DNA of 58,142 nucleotides from contig JAIPAH010000003.1 of assembly GCA_021740175.1 (NCBI GenBank), forward strand, positions 1 through 58,142. The letters are read 5' to 3'. This DNA is from Bacteroidales bacterium. Lineage in GTDB: Bacteria; Bacteroidota; Bacteroidia; Bacteroidales; JAIPAH01. Position numbers and translations under genes: made by a program. Below are positions 17,511-26,714 of the stretch, piece by piece. A model generated the notes under the pieces. The model was not told the origin of the DNA and ran no database searches. It was given only the letters and a program-made list of their open reading frames with translations. Every line of letters starts with the position of its first letter. Positions within the stretch are counted from its first letter, which is position 1.

Positions 17511-18422
17511 TCAAAAATCATTTTTCCCATCTCCTTCCAAATACCATTCCCGCAATGCATCCCCTATAGCCTCAGGCTGATCTTCCTGGATAAAGTGCAA
17601 CCCTTCACCGATGTATTTGGTTTGAAGATTTCTAATGTGTTTTTGGCAATATTTTACCGTTTTTTTATTAATGATGATGCCGGGGTGGGAATGGATTAAA
17701 AGCTTTGGACAGTCCGATATACAAAAGCTTTCACAATATCTTCTTATGATACGGTACATTCTTGTGGGTTTATGATTTATGGGGACTTCTCTGGGCCAAA
17801 TAAGCATTGGTTTTCGGTTACGGATTTTTCTGAAAGGTGCTTTATAAACTTGTTTTTCCTCTTTTGTCAATCGGCGTAAAATGAGTCTCGGCATTATAAA
17901 ATTTATGAAGGCATTCATGAGATAAATCATTAGCTCTCCAACTAAAGGTGTTCTCAAAAGCCGGAATCCCCAACGGTGGGACCATTTCATAGATTTCCAA
18001 CGCCAGGATTTTACAAAAGCTTCCATGAAAGCGACCTTTTTGATTTTCTCCGGGTGATAGTGCATATATTGAAACCCCAGGGCTGAGCCCCAATCATGCA
18101 TCACCAGCGTGATGTTTTCCAGTTCGAGGGCTTCGATAAAAGCCTCTATGTACCTGTAATGCTCTTCAAACCGGTAAGTGCCGTTAGGTTTCCCGGATTT
18201 TCCCATGCCTATTAAATCGGGGACAATGCAACGGGCATACGGGGTGAGATAGGGGAAAATATTTCGCCATAAATATCCGCTGGTAGGATTCCCATGCAGG
18301 AACACTACGGGGTCGCCTTCCCCTTCATCCAGGTAATGGATATAGGAATTTTTTACATCTTTGTAATGACTTCTCCAGGAAAGATTTTGGGTGCTGATAG
18401 ATGTTTCTCTTTGATTGGGCAT
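17511..18422 (-). CDS. Haloalkane dehalogenase-like alpha/beta hydrolase
   Basis: A 303-aa alpha/beta-hydrolase with all active-site positions of subfamily HLD-II haloalkane dehalogenases: nucleophile Asp110 followed by halide-binding Trp111 (MHDWGSALG), halide-binding Asn45 (LHGNPTSGYLW), acid Glu134 (AFMEAF) and base His276 (GLHFIQED). Such enzymes hydrolyse carbon-halogen bonds to alcohol and halide in the cytoplasm. The cap domain is unusually rich in Lys, Arg and aromatic residues. It lies 28 bp downstream of a methyltransferase gene on the same strand. Activity on natural halides is inferred from residues only; some family members show other hydrolase activity. Confidence 0.8.
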   Translation of the reverse strand: MPNQRETSISTQNLSWRSHYKDVKNSYIHYLDEGEGDPVVFLHGNPTSGYLWRNIFPYLTPYARCIVPDLIGMGKSGKPNGTYRFEEHYRYIEAFIEALELENITLVMHDWGSALGFQYMHYHPEKIKKVAFMEAFVKSWRWKSMKWSHRWGFRLLRTPLVGELMIYLMNAFINFIMPRLILRRLTKEEKQVYKAPFRKIRNRKPMLIWPREVPINHKPTRMYRIIRRYCESFCISDCPKLLIHSHPGIIINKKTVKYCQKHIRNLQTKYIGEGLHFIQEDQPEAIGDALREWYLEGDGKNDF

Positions 18423-18450
18423 TGGTATAAATTTTACAGGGGTTTAATAT

Positions 18451-19056
18451 TTACATTTTATAAACTCTTAGCTGTGAAGTGCCTAAATTAAAGCCGTGTA
18501 GTTGATCTAATTTTTCAGCCGGAAGCAACCCATCCATTCCTTTGTATTGATTGTATTTTTTGAAATAATGATAATGGTCTTTTCCGGCTATACGCTCCAC
18601 GGCGTGCACCATACCTTTGGCAAGGCTGTTAACTGCATTATCCGGCGCATAGTCTACAACCAGCAGATAGCCTGAGGGCCGTATAATTCGCGTCGCTTCC
18701 CGGACTATCTGTTGGGCTGTTTCTTTAGGTTTTTCGTGAAGGGCATAGCTAATGATGCCCATATCGTAGCTATTATCAGGAATATCCATTGCAGTGGCAT
18801 CTCCCTCCCTGCAATTTACAGGATTTTCTCCCTTTTGTGTTTGATTGAGCATAGAAACAGACAGGTCAATACCTTCGAGGTTTTCGAAGCCGTGACTTTT
18901 CAGATATTTCAATTGCTTTCCCGTACCACAGCATATATCAATTATGCTCTTTGGCTGTAGTTGAGAAGCTATATGGGTGGTTTTTACCCTTACCGAGTGC
19001 AGAAAAGGATAAAGCAGGATATCATAAACGCCGGCAAATTTTCGGTATTCGTCCAT
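18451..19056 (-). CDS. Class I SAM-dependent methyltransferase
   Basis: A 201-aa Rossmann-type methyltransferase. The SAM-binding motif I is IIDICCGTGKQLKYL, followed by LEGIDLSVSML (acidic residue for ribose), GDATAMDIPDNSYD and the post-motif segment IIRPSGYLLVVDY, as in UbiE/COQ5-like enzymes. The substrate is not identifiable; the UbiE similarity is general and the protein is too divergent to call a quinone methyltransferase. It is upstream of and close to the dehalogenase-like gene, so the two may be cotranscribed. Confidence 0.82.
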   Translation of the reverse strand: MDEYRKFAGVYDILLYPFLHSVRVKTTHIASQLQPKSIIDICCGTGKQLKYLKSHGFENLEGIDLSVSMLNQTQKGENPVNCREGDATAMDIPDNSYDMGIISYALHEKPKETAQQIVREATRIIRPSGYLLVVDYAPDNAVNSLAKGMVHAVERIAGKDHYHYFKKYNQYKGMDGLLPAEKLDQLHGFNLGTSQLRVYKM

Positions 19057-19122
19057 AGATTTTGCTTCTTCTAAAAAATAATGTTTTCATGGCAAATCAT
19101 ATCTCACCCATGATTTGTTCAA

Positions 19123-19470
19123 TCAATTATACGGCTGGGCATAACCTTTTCTGAGCAGTTCTTCATTCAAGCTTTCCGTAGAATCGCTGAAGAAAATGGT
19201 TCCGATAAAGCGGCCATAAACGCCTGCTTCTTTTTCGGTATTGATGCTGCATTGGTTTTGGTTGGCTTCAAATCGTTTAATAACAAAATTTTTGGCCTCC
19301 ATACCATTTCTATATTCCTCAGAGTCCTTTTTCCGGCGCCAGATTTCCGGAGTGTCAATTCCTTTAAGGCGGATGCGTTGCTGTGTAGTCATTCTGAACC
19401 CAAGGTCAATGATGAGATCCAGGGTGTCACCGTCAACCACACGTTTTAATTTTCCTTTGTATTCATACAT
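19123..19470 (-). CDS. SNase-like (thermonuclease) domain protein
   Basis: A 115-aa staphylococcal-nuclease-fold protein. The OB-fold core shows VVDGDTLDLIIDLGF, the arginine of RIRLKGIDTPEI, the glutamate/arginine region AGVYGRFIGTIFF and NEELLRKGYAQPYN. It is shorter than secreted thermonucleases and has no signal peptide, so a cytoplasmic role is likely. SNase proteins cleave DNA or RNA with Ca2+; the catalytic arginine and glutamate positions appear retained. No partner gene is evident. Confidence 0.88.
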   Translation of the reverse strand: MYEYKGKLKRVVDGDTLDLIIDLGFRMTTQQRIRLKGIDTPEIWRRKKDSEEYRNGMEAKNFVIKRFEANQNQCSINTEKEAGVYGRFIGTIFFSDSTESLNEELLRKGYAQPYN

Positions 19471-19618
19471 TTTTGTTCATTTGGATAGTAAGTATCAAAA
19501 TTATGAAAAAAACAATTATCAAAGTTAAAAACCAACTCAATAACTATTTTAAAACGACCGATTTAATCTATTCAGAGTTGTTAGGAAAATTTTTTTAAAT
19601 TTCGGAAAAAGAAAACTT

Positions 19619-19993
19619 ATGGAACCTCAAGACAATTTTAAACCCGGCGGCATCATTTTCATGCGAACTCAGATGCCCGAGCGACTTAAAGATTTTTACA
19701 TGAAAAGAGTAGGTGCCGATATGTGGCTTGACCAGGGAGCGTGCCAGATTTATAAGTTTGGCAATATGCTTTTTGGTTTTTGTGATAGCGAGCCTGCCTC
19801 AATGGACGGTGTTCTCACTTTTTTTTATCCCAGCAAAAAAGAAGTGGATAACATGTATGCCAAATTTGAGGATAGGGCAACGACATCAGCCAAGAAGAAC
19901 GAAAAATTCAATATTTATCATTTTTATGCCGAAGATCCGGAAGGGAGGAGTATTGAATTCCAGCATTTCAATCATTCCTTAAAAGCTTTTTAG
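19619..19993 (+). CDS. VOC (glyoxalase-fold) family protein
   Basis: A 124-aa single-unit vicinal-oxygen-chelate protein: GGIIFMRTQMPERLKDFYMKR at the N-terminus, a middle strand FGNMLFGFCDSE and the C-terminal YAEDPEGRSIEFQHF block. VOC proteins include glyoxalase I, dioxygenases and antibiotic-binding proteins. Only a few possible metal ligands (His and Glu in the last strand) are visible, so the reaction is unknown. Stand-alone gene followed by a bidirectional terminator. Confidence 0.78.
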   Translation: MEPQDNFKPGGIIFMRTQMPERLKDFYMKRVGADMWLDQGACQIYKFGNMLFGFCDSEPASMDGVLTFFYPSKKEVDNMYAKFEDRATTSAKKNEKFNIYHFYAEDPEGRSIEFQHFNHSLKAF

Positions 19994-20002
19994 GGTAAAA
20001 AC

Positions 20003-20042
20003 AAAAAACCCTATCACTGCCAAGCGATAGGGTTTCGTTTTT
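20003..20042. terminator. Bidirectional terminator between VOC and universal stress genes
   Basis: A perfect 10-bp stem AAACCCTATC/GATAGGGTTT (20006-20015 with 20026-20035) is flanked by an A-run on the left and a T-run on the right, so it can end transcription from both convergent genes. Confidence 0.85.
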
Positions 20043-20055
20043 TAACAACACCGGT

Positions 20056-20898
20056 CTACATTCCCAGGATCTCGTAATTCAGTTTTCTGGGATTGATGCA
20101 CATAACGGGAATCTGTGATGCATTGAAGATAATATCTTCATCGTAACTCCCCAGCAGGAAACGCTTAAATGTGCTATCAGGATTAGTCATAATCATAATC
20201 ATATCAGCGCTATGGGCTGTGGAATAATCTATCACCTGCTTGGTAAAATTCTCATCTTTCCCGGCAATTTCCAGCGTATGCTGTACGCTGTTTTTTTCCA
20301 GGTAAGAGGCTATACGCTGAGCAGCGTCTTGTACTGCCTTGGAAGCTCCCCCAATTTGGTAAACATGAATTGTAGCGTCGAATTCTTTAGCCATAAAGAC
20401 AGCCCACTTAGTTTTTTCCCAGGGACCAGCCTCATTAGTAATCGGTAGAACAATTTCTTTAAAACCTTTTTCAAACGCGCGTTTCTGTACTACAATGACC
20501 GGGCTGGGCGAACTGGTGATGACTTTCAGGGCATAGCTTCCCGTTAGCTTTTGCATGCCCTCCTTACCATGTGTCCCAAGAAATACCAGGTTGGCACCTT
20601 CATTTTGGGCTACTTCACCGATGGTCGTGAAAATGTCGCCGGGCACGGATTTGGTTTCGACTTCCAGGGATTCCCTGGCCTTTATTTCATCTGCTTTTTC
20701 CTGAAGCTTGGTTTGTATGTGAGCTTCTCCTTTGTCTTCTTTTTTAAGATATTCTCTTGTGTTTTTATCTATGACGTGAAGAAGCATTATTTTGTAATTG
20801 AGAAATTTAGCCGCTTGCGCAGCATGGTGTATTGCATTGTCACAAACTTCGGAAAAGTCCGTTGGGACCAGCACTAAATTTTTCATATTTTCATTCAT
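20056..20898 (-). CDS. Universal stress protein with two UspA domains
   Basis: A 280-aa cytoplasmic protein made of two UspA domains (about residues 5-145 and 150-275). The first shows LVLVPTDFSEVCDNAIHHAA and the nucleotide-binding GTHGKEGMQKLTGS...SPSPVIVV pattern; the second is more divergent (KEIVLPITNEAGPWEKTKWAV) and its glycine-rich loop is weaker, ending with IPVMCINP. Tandem Usp proteins are common in Bacteroidota and are linked to stress and energy status; no direct target can be named. The start may be ATG 20898 or the Met four codons later. Confidence 0.9.
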   Translation of the reverse strand: MNENMKNLVLVPTDFSEVCDNAIHHAAQAAKFLNYKIMLLHVIDKNTREYLKKEDKGEAHIQTKLQEKADEIKARESLEVETKSVPGDIFTTIGEVAQNEGANLVFLGTHGKEGMQKLTGSYALKVITSSPSPVIVVQKRAFEKGFKEIVLPITNEAGPWEKTKWAVFMAKEFDATIHVYQIGGASKAVQDAAQRIASYLEKNSVQHTLEIAGKDENFTKQVIDYSTAHSADMIMIMTNPDSTFKRFLLGSYDEDIIFNASQIPVMCINPRKLNYEILGM

Positions 20899-20983
20899 AG
20901 GTTTTTAAAAAATTAAATTAGACTTTGAAGGCGGAAAGATACGAAAAAAATGCTAAATCAGGGCAAACAAAATATTAACAAGA

Positions 20984-22633
20984 TTATGTATTTTGTTTAT
21001 CCGCTGAAAGAAGTTTGTGTGCAAATCCCCATTTAACAAGAGATTCTTCGATTTTTTTGAAGGATATGGGCTTCGAGATAAAATCTACCATACCTGCATT
21101 GGTTGCCTTATCGATTGTAGATTGTAAAGTATTGGCCGAAATGGCAATGATTTTGTTCTTGTCTTTATTATCCATTTTTTCCATTCTTTTCATCACTTCT
21201 TTAGCCACCTGGAAACCGCTTTTTTTAGGAATTTGAATATCCAGCAGTATAATATCATAAGTTTTTTCCCTGATAGCAGCCATTGCTTTATGACCGTCTT
21301 TAGCCGTATCAGCTTGATAGCCTAGCTTTTTAAGCAGCATTAACAGTAAATCAAGATTTGAGGGTTCATCTTCCACCACCAAAATATCCAGGGGTAGTTT
21401 AGTAGCGAGTTTTGTATCCAGTTTATGAGGCTCTTTTCGGATTTTTTCCTCAGTGACGTTCTTTAAGATTTTCTCAAATAGATGGGTCTTGTTTTCTATT
21501 GATTGCAGATGATCGACGAACATATCCGAAGAAAGGATAAAGGATTTCTTGGTTTGCAATACCAACAACGGGAACTCCGATTTGCCGGGTAAGGATTTAA
21601 TCTTCCTGGCCAGGCTTTTTGCAGTTATGTCGGGAAGGTGATCACTTATGATACCAAAATTTAAATCGGTCTCCCGGATAGTTTTTTCGATGGCATCTTT
21701 CTCGGAGTCAGCCACAAAACATTTTATGCCCCATTGCTGGAGGGTTTGATTAAGCTCTTGCTGGTAGCTAATGTTTTCCGATACGATAAGAGCCTGCAGA
21801 CCTATAAATTCCGGAATGCTGCTCGAAAATTCAGAATCCTGAGAAGAAGGTACAATTTCAATAGGGACGGTGATATGAAAGTGAGTATGGTTTTCTCCTT
21901 TCTGAATAGTAAAAGTCCCGTTAATTATATTGATGAGTTTTTTAACAAAAAGCAGCTTGAAAAAGCTGTTGTTACTGTCTATGGCTTGCTCCCAGTTTTT
22001 GTTTTCGTCCGTGGTCAGGTATTGGATGTGTTGGTTTTCCAAGGTGGAAGGATTATGGGTGATAATAAATTTTATGGCGTCGTTAGACTGGTTAAGTACG
22101 TCTTCTTTAACCTGTATGGTGATTTTTTTCTGGTCTTCGGTATTTTCGGGATCACCCATGCTGAGAAAAAGGATCTGTTCCAGCCTTGATTTATTGCCTT
22201 TATAAAATTTGTTAATCCCTTCCTGGTAATGGGTGGAGACTTCCACATTCTTTTTGGAGATGGTGTTTTTATAAAAGTTTTCAATGGCATTCTGTATTAC
22301 CTGCTCCAGATCGAATTGCTCCGGTTCTTGATTTTCAGTACTTTCCAATTGGATAAAATCAAGAATTTCATTGTAAATATCCACAAGCGATAATCCGTTT
22401 GTCTGGATGCGGTCCACCAATTGTTGCTGCTCTGCATTTAAATTCATTTCCTTTAAGAAATTGGACAGGCCTATGATGCTATTCATCGGTGTCAGGATTT
22501 TGTGAGTCAGCAAAGCAAGAAAATCATGGAAAGATATATTTTTTCCCTGAATGTTTTCTTGTTGTTCTTTCAGTTCTCTAATCTCTTCTTCGAGCTTTGC
22601 TATTTTTTCGTCGTATTGCGTACTGTCAGTCAT
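20984..22633 (-). CDS. Hybrid signalling protein with degenerate histidine kinase core and two receiver domains
   Basis: 549 aa, soluble. Order: coiled coil (8-30); HisKA-like dimerisation domain with His44 in LTHKILTPMNSIIGL (Lys replaces the usual Glu after the His); a HATPase-like domain (about 120-265) in which the N-box asparagines (position reads QILFLSMGDPENTED) and the G-boxes are lost (SFFKLLFVKKLINII where GxGLGL is expected); a degenerate receiver (about 275-390, SEN instead of DDN but an Asp in ISDHLPD); and an intact receiver (about 405-530) with ED pair, phospho-acceptor Asp465 and Lys in ISKPIS. ATP binding is unlikely, so it may act as a phosphate acceptor or scaffold rather than a kinase. 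Confidence 0.82.
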   Translation of the reverse strand: MTDSTQYDEKIAKLEEEIRELKEQQENIQGKNISFHDFLALLTHKILTPMNSIIGLSNFLKEMNLNAEQQQLVDRIQTNGLSLVDIYNEILDFIQLESTENQEPEQFDLEQVIQNAIENFYKNTISKKNVEVSTHYQEGINKFYKGNKSRLEQILFLSMGDPENTEDQKKITIQVKEDVLNQSNDAIKFIITHNPSTLENQHIQYLTTDENKNWEQAIDSNNSFFKLLFVKKLINIINGTFTIQKGENHTHFHITVPIEIVPSSQDSEFSSSIPEFIGLQALIVSENISYQQELNQTLQQWGIKCFVADSEKDAIEKTIRETDLNFGIISDHLPDITAKSLARKIKSLPGKSEFPLLVLQTKKSFILSSDMFVDHLQSIENKTHLFEKILKNVTEEKIRKEPHKLDTKLATKLPLDILVVEDEPSNLDLLLMLLKKLGYQADTAKDGHKAMAAIREKTYDIILLDIQIPKKSGFQVAKEVMKRMEKMDNKDKNKIIAISANTLQSTIDKATNAGMVDFISKPISFKKIEESLVKWGFAHKLLSADKQNT

Positions 22634-22760
22634 TTGTTTTAAATCTTGGATTAAAGATTAATATTACATTCTATCAAATGAAACAGAGATCAAATCTAAT
22701 ATTCTCAATAGAAAACGTTTTTTTACCTTGTAAAATTGAGCAAGTGCTCTAAGATAAATA

Positions 22761-25574
22761 TTATACTTTATTTTTCAAAAAAGATGCTGTATAAGTATTT
22801 GCGCGATGCATTTTTTCGGGTTCACCTTCAAATACTAAATGACCACCTTTTTTGCCTCCTTCAGGCCCGAGATCTATTATCCAGTCGGCACTTTTAATGA
22901 TTTCGGGATTGTGTTCTATAACCAATACCGTATGGCCGTTAGCTATTAGTCCGCTAAAAGATTTCAATAATTTATGGATGTCATGAAAGTGCAACCCCGT
23001 GGTTGGTTCATCAAAAATGAATAGGCCGGGTTTTTCCAATGTTCCTTTTGAAAGGAAAGATGCCAGTTTAATCCGTTGAGCTTCCCCGCCGGAGAGCGTT
23101 GTGGCTGCCTGTCCCAGTTGCACATAGCCCATACCCACATCAGCCAGTGGCTGTAATTTTTGGAGAATTTTCGTTTCTGTAGCTGACGGATTCGAGGTGC
23201 TGCCAAAAAATTCGATAGCTCCATCGATAGTCAAATCCAGGATATCGGCAATGGTCTTATCGCGGTATTTTATATCCAGCACTTCATCTTTATAGCGTTT
23301 TCCTTTACATTCTTCACAAGTAAGATAGATGTCGGCCATGAATTGCATTTCAATTTTCACTTTTCCTTCCCCCTCGCATTCTTCGCAGCGCCCTCCGGGG
23401 ATGTTGAAAGAGAAAAATCCGGGTTTATAGCCTCTCATTTTAGCCACAGGTTGATCGGCAAAGAGATTCCTGATATCGTCAAAAGCCTTGACATAAGTAG
23501 CCGGATTGGAGCGCGAACTCTTCCCGATCGGATTCTGGTCAACCATTTCTATAAAACCTATTTTGTCGTATTCCCCTGTTAAACGGTCATAAACTCCGGT
23601 CTTTTCTCCGTAGCCTCCCAGCATTTTTTTAAGGGCCGGGTAAAGGATGTGTTTCACCAGGGAAGTTTTCCCCGAACCACTGACACCGGTAATTACGCTC
23701 ATGATGTTCAGGGGTAGGCGGACGTTAAGGTTTTTAAGATTGTTTTCCCTGGCTCCCTGGATTTCGATATAATCCTTCCAATGTCTACGGGTTTCCGGAA
23801 GGGGAATATTTTTTGTCCCGTTGAGGTAGGCCGCCGTCAAATTGTCTTTTTCTTCCGGGAGCTCTTGTTGTGAGCCCTGAAATACCAGCTGACCGCCGTT
23901 TCTACCGGCCATAGGGCCGATATCAATAATCTCATCCGCCGACCTGATAATTTCTTCATCATGTTCCACCACGATGACAGTATTACCGATGTCTCTAAGA
24001 CGTTTCAGGACGTTGATTAACCGGTGGTTATCCCTGGGATGGAGCCCAATGCTGGGCTCATCCAGGATGTACATGGAACCTACCAGGCTGCTGCCGAGCG
24101 AGGTCGCCAAATTGATGCGCTGGGTTTCACCTCCTGATAAGGAATTAGACATGCGATTGAGCGTAAGGTAACCTAGCCCCACCTCATTCAGAAAGTGCAG
24201 ACGGTTGGTGATTTCCGTCAGGAGCCTTTGAGCGATTTTATGATCATGAGAAGAAAGCGAGAGGTTTTTAAAAAAATCCAGCGTTTCATCCACCGGCAGT
24301 AAAAGTAAGTCAGTTATAGACTGACCGCCGACTTTCACAAACTGGCTGTCCTTCCTCAGGCGAGTGCCTTTGCAGGAGGGACAAGTGGTTTTTCCCCTGT
24401 AACGCGAAAGCATGACCCGGTATTGAATTTTATAGGACTTGGATTCCAAATATTTAAAGAAATCATTGAGCCCAAAGAAATATTTGTTGCCTTTCCAGAG
24501 GGTGTCTTTTTGCTGCTCTGTCAGTTCGTTGTAAGGTTTATGTATAGGAAAATCAAACTTGTGGGCATTCATAATCAGCATGTTTTTCCACTGACTCATC
24601 TTTTCGCCGCGCCAACAGGCAATGGCGTTTTCATAGACGGAAAGGGCTTTGTTTGGGATGACAAGGTCTTCATCGATGCCGATAATGCTGCCAAAGCCTT
24701 CGCACTTTTTACAGGCCCCATAAGGATTGTTAAAGCTAAAAAAGTTGACCGTGGGCTCTTCGAACTGTATGCCATCTTTTTCAAAACGGGCAGAGAATTC
24801 TTTGATGTTCGGTTCTCCGTTTTCATATGTGATAACCTGGCAATCATCCCCTCCTTCATAAAAGGCTGTTTGAATCGAATCGTTCATGCGGCTCTGGGTT
24901 TCTTTGTCTTTTTTTATTACCAGCCGGTCGATAACCACCTTAAGGTCTTTTGAATTAGCATTTACTTTTTCGCTGCCGGATTTATCGATACGAATGGTCT
25001 TACCGTTTTGCATCACCCGGCTGAACCCTTGTTGCTGTAGCACTTTGAGTTGCTCTGTAAGTACCCGGTCATGGTGTTTATGGAGCGGACAGGTAATCAT
25101 TGCCTTAGTCCCTTCTTTAAAAGAAGTCATATAAGCTACCACATCCTCAACCGTATCCCTTTTAACTAATTCATCTGAAACCGGGGAATAGGTTTTACCG
25201 ATACGAGCGTATAATAGTTTCAGGTAATCATATATTTCCGTACTGGTACCTACTGTTGAGCGAGGATTGCGTGTGTTTACTTTTTGCTCAATGGCAATAG
25301 CGGGGGCAATACCTTTAATGTAATCCACTTCGGGTTTTGACATACGCCCTAGGAATTGCCGGGCATAGGCGCTTAAGCTCTCGATATACCTGCGCTGTCC
25401 GTCGGCATATAAGGTGTCAAAGGCAAGCGATGATTTTCCTGAACCCGACACCCCGGTGATGACGATAAACTTGTTTCTCGGTATGGCAACGCTTAAACTC
25501 TTGAGATTATGGGTGCGCGCTCCTTTAATGATAATGTGATTTTTAGCGTCTGCTTTCTCAATGTCTCTATACAA
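22761..25574 (-). CDS. uvrA: Excinuclease ABC subunit A
   Basis: DNA-damage recognition ATPase of nucleotide excision repair, 937 aa. Two ABC ATPase modules are seen: Walker [21 protein letters not shown] near residue 40 and [13 protein letters not shown] near 630, with signatures [14 protein letters not shown] and [14 protein letters not shown] and Walker [14 protein letters not shown] and [13 protein letters not shown]. Zinc modules CKKCEGFGS...CPSCKGTR and [10 protein letters not shown]...CEECKGKRY are present. The frame has no ATG near the start; TTG at 25574, preceded by GGGGA about 8 bases upstream, is the likely start. Monocistronic and divergent from the sigma factor gene. Confidence 0.96.
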   Translation of the reverse strand: MYRDIEKADAKNHIIIKGARTHNLKSLSVAIPRNKFIVITGVSGSGKSSLAFDTLYADGQRRYIESLSAYARQFLGRMSKPEVDYIKGIAPAIAIEQKVNTRNPRSTVGTSTEIYDYLKLLYARIGKTYSPVSDELVKRDTVEDVVAYMTSFKEGTKAMITCPLHKHHDRVLTEQLKVLQQQGFSRVMQNGKTIRIDKSGSEKVNANSKDLKVVIDRLVIKKDKETQSRMNDSIQTAFYEGGDDCQVITYENGEPNIKEFSARFEKDGIQFEEPTVNFFSFNNPYGACKKCEGFGSIIGIDEDLVIPNKALSVYENAIACWRGEKMSQWKNMLIMNAHKFDFPIHKPYNELTEQQKDTLWKGNKYFFGLNDFFKYLESKSYKIQYRVMLSRYRGKTTCPSCKGTRLRKDSQFVKVGGQSITDLLLLPVDETLDFFKNLSLSSHDHKIAQRLLTEITNRLHFLNEVGLGYLTLNRMSNSLSGGETQRINLATSLGSSLVGSMYILDEPSIGLHPRDNHRLINVLKRLRDIGNTVIVVEHDEEIIRSADEIIDIGPMAGRNGGQLVFQGSQQELPEEKDNLTAAYLNGTKNIPLPETRRHWKDYIEIQGARENNLKNLNVRLPLNIMSVITGVSGSGKTSLVKHILYPALKKMLGGYGEKTGVYDRLTGEYDKIGFIEMVDQNPIGKSSRSNPATYVKAFDDIRNLFADQPVAKMRGYKPGFFSFNIPGGRCEECEGEGKVKIEMQFMADIYLTCEECKGKRYKDEVLDIKYRDKTIADILDLTIDGAIEFFGSTSNPSATETKILQKLQPLADVGMGYVQLGQAATTLSGGEAQRIKLASFLSKGTLEKPGLFIFDEPTTGLHFHDIHKLLKSFSGLIANGHTVLVIEHNPEIIKSADWIIDLGPEGGKKGGHLVFEGEPEKMHRANTYTASFLKNKV

Positions 25575-25615
25575 AATAATTTCCCCTTTATTAATGTCAA
25601 AAATTTTTAAGAATA

Positions 25616-25665
25616 TTTGCTTTAATTAAAATCCTACCTTATATTTGCTGCAAATCATAATTTGC
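25616..25665 (+). promoter_or_regulatory. Promoter and overlapping palindrome upstream of the ECF sigma gene
   Basis: -33 TTTG (25616-25619) and -7 TATATTTG (25640-25647) are spaced 20 bp. A GCAAAT-CATA-ATTTGC palindrome (25650-25665) covers the expected transcription start, and its half-site TTTGC also overlaps the -7 element. This placement suits an operator, though no regulator is known. Confidence 0.6.
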
Positions 25666-25737
25666 AAAAATAATTATTAATCAAAAACGGGAGGCCTATC
25701 GAGATACTTTTACGATTGAATTAAAATAAAAATCATT

Positions 25738-26325
25738 ATGAAAGGAAGTTCAATCAGTGATAAGGAGCTGATACGAAAGTATCTCGATGGCAATGAGAAT
25801 GCCCTTGAACAGCTCATCGAAAAGCATGAGAACCGTATTTTTGCTTATATCCTTATGGTTGTTAAGGATAAGGATCTGGCCGAAGATATTTTTCAGGATA
25901 CATTTATAAAAGTTGTGAATACACTACGTTCCGGGAACTATAAGGAGGAAGGAAAGTTCCTTCAATGGGTCATGCGTATTGCCCATAATTTGATCATTGA
26001 TCATTTCAGGAAGGAGAAGCGTATTCCGGTCATGGAAAACAGTTTCGAAGATTTTGATATTTTCGATACCCTGAGCCCGGAAGACCCTTCAATAGAAGAT
26101 AAAATGGTAAGTGAACAAATCAGAAGAGATGTTCGAAAACTCATTGAGTACTTGCCGCAAGAACAAAAGCAGGTTCTGAAAATGCGTCATTATGCTGATA
26201 TGTCTTTCAAAGAAATTGCCGAGCAAACAGATGTGAGTATTAATACTGCCCTGGGAAGAATGCGCTATGCCCTGATAAATTTGCGAAAGTTCATTTCGGA
26301 GAAGAATATGGTGATGACCAAATAA
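25738..26325 (+). CDS. ECF-type RNA polymerase sigma factor
   Basis: A 195-aa sigma-70-family factor with region 2 at about residues 22-92 (ENRIFAYILMVVKDKDLAEDIFQDTFIKV and the -10-recognition part FLQWVMRIAHNLIIDHFRKEKR) and region 4 at about 132-185 (LPQEQKQVLKMRHYADMSFKEIAEQTDVSINTALGRMRYAL). An acidic linker separates them. No anti-sigma factor gene is adjacent, in contrast to most ECF loci; the next gene encodes a 64-aa protein of unknown role. The promoter is of the housekeeping type rather than an autoregulatory ECF promoter. Such sigma factors in Bacteroidota often control stress or general growth genes (inference). Confidence 0.92.
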   Translation: MKGSSISDKELIRKYLDGNENALEQLIEKHENRIFAYILMVVKDKDLAEDIFQDTFIKVVNTLRSGNYKEEGKFLQWVMRIAHNLIIDHFRKEKRIPVMENSFEDFDIFDTLSPEDPSIEDKMVSEQIRRDVRKLIEYLPQEQKQVLKMRHYADMSFKEIAEQTDVSINTALGRMRYALINLRKFISEKNMVMTK

Positions 26326-26399
26326 TTTTTAAAGCAGTAGCGAAATAAATACTTCTTTGGCTGCGTTAATATTCTGATGTTTAATTAAAACGCAGCTAT

Positions 26400-26594
26400 A
26401 TGGAGAAAAAATTTACGCTTAACACAATCTTGTCAAAAGCATATCAAGAAGTGAGTGCTGCAAGTGAAGATGATGAATTTATCCGCAAGGCTAAGCCTCA
26501 TCGACATGTGGTTCAAACGATAATGAATTATTCCAAATCATTGTCCGTTTATCAAACACAAAGCGCAGGAAGAGTGCGGGTTAATAGCAATTAA
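26400..26594 (+). CDS. Small conserved-looking hypothetical protein downstream of the sigma factor
   Basis: A 64-aa soluble protein beginning with ATG at 26400. It is charged, with an acidic SAASEDDEFIRKAKPHRHVV centre and a C-terminus rich in Ser and Asn; no membrane helix, Cys motif or known domain is seen. It follows the sigma gene by 74 bp and is followed by a terminator, so it probably belongs to the same transcript. Coding is supported by codon use like its neighbours and by position only. A regulatory link to the sigma factor is possible but unproved. Confidence 0.6.
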   Translation: MEKKFTLNTILSKAYQEVSAASEDDEFIRKAKPHRHVVQTIMNYSKSLSVYQTQSAGRVRVNSN

Positions 26595-26652
26595 GTTGTT
26601 AGGGCTCTCGTTGAGTATCATCTTCAGGTTGACAAGAAGAAACGTTTTAGAA

Positions 26653-26687
26653 GGTCCGGGCACAATTTTTTACCGGGCCTTTTTTTC
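26653..26687 (+). terminator. Terminator after the sigma-factor unit
   Basis: GGTCCGG (26653-26659) pairs with CCGGGCC (26673-26679) with one wobble and is followed by eight T residues. Confidence 0.8.
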
Positions 26688-26688
26688 T

Positions 26689-26696
26689 TATTTTTG
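26689..26696 (+). promoter_or_regulatory. -7 promoter element of nth
   Basis: TATTTTTG matches TAnnTTTG. It overlaps the in-frame TTG at 26694, so translation must begin further down, at ATG 26715. Confidence 0.6.
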
Positions 26697-26714
26697 CCCA
26701 AGATTACCTTTTCC

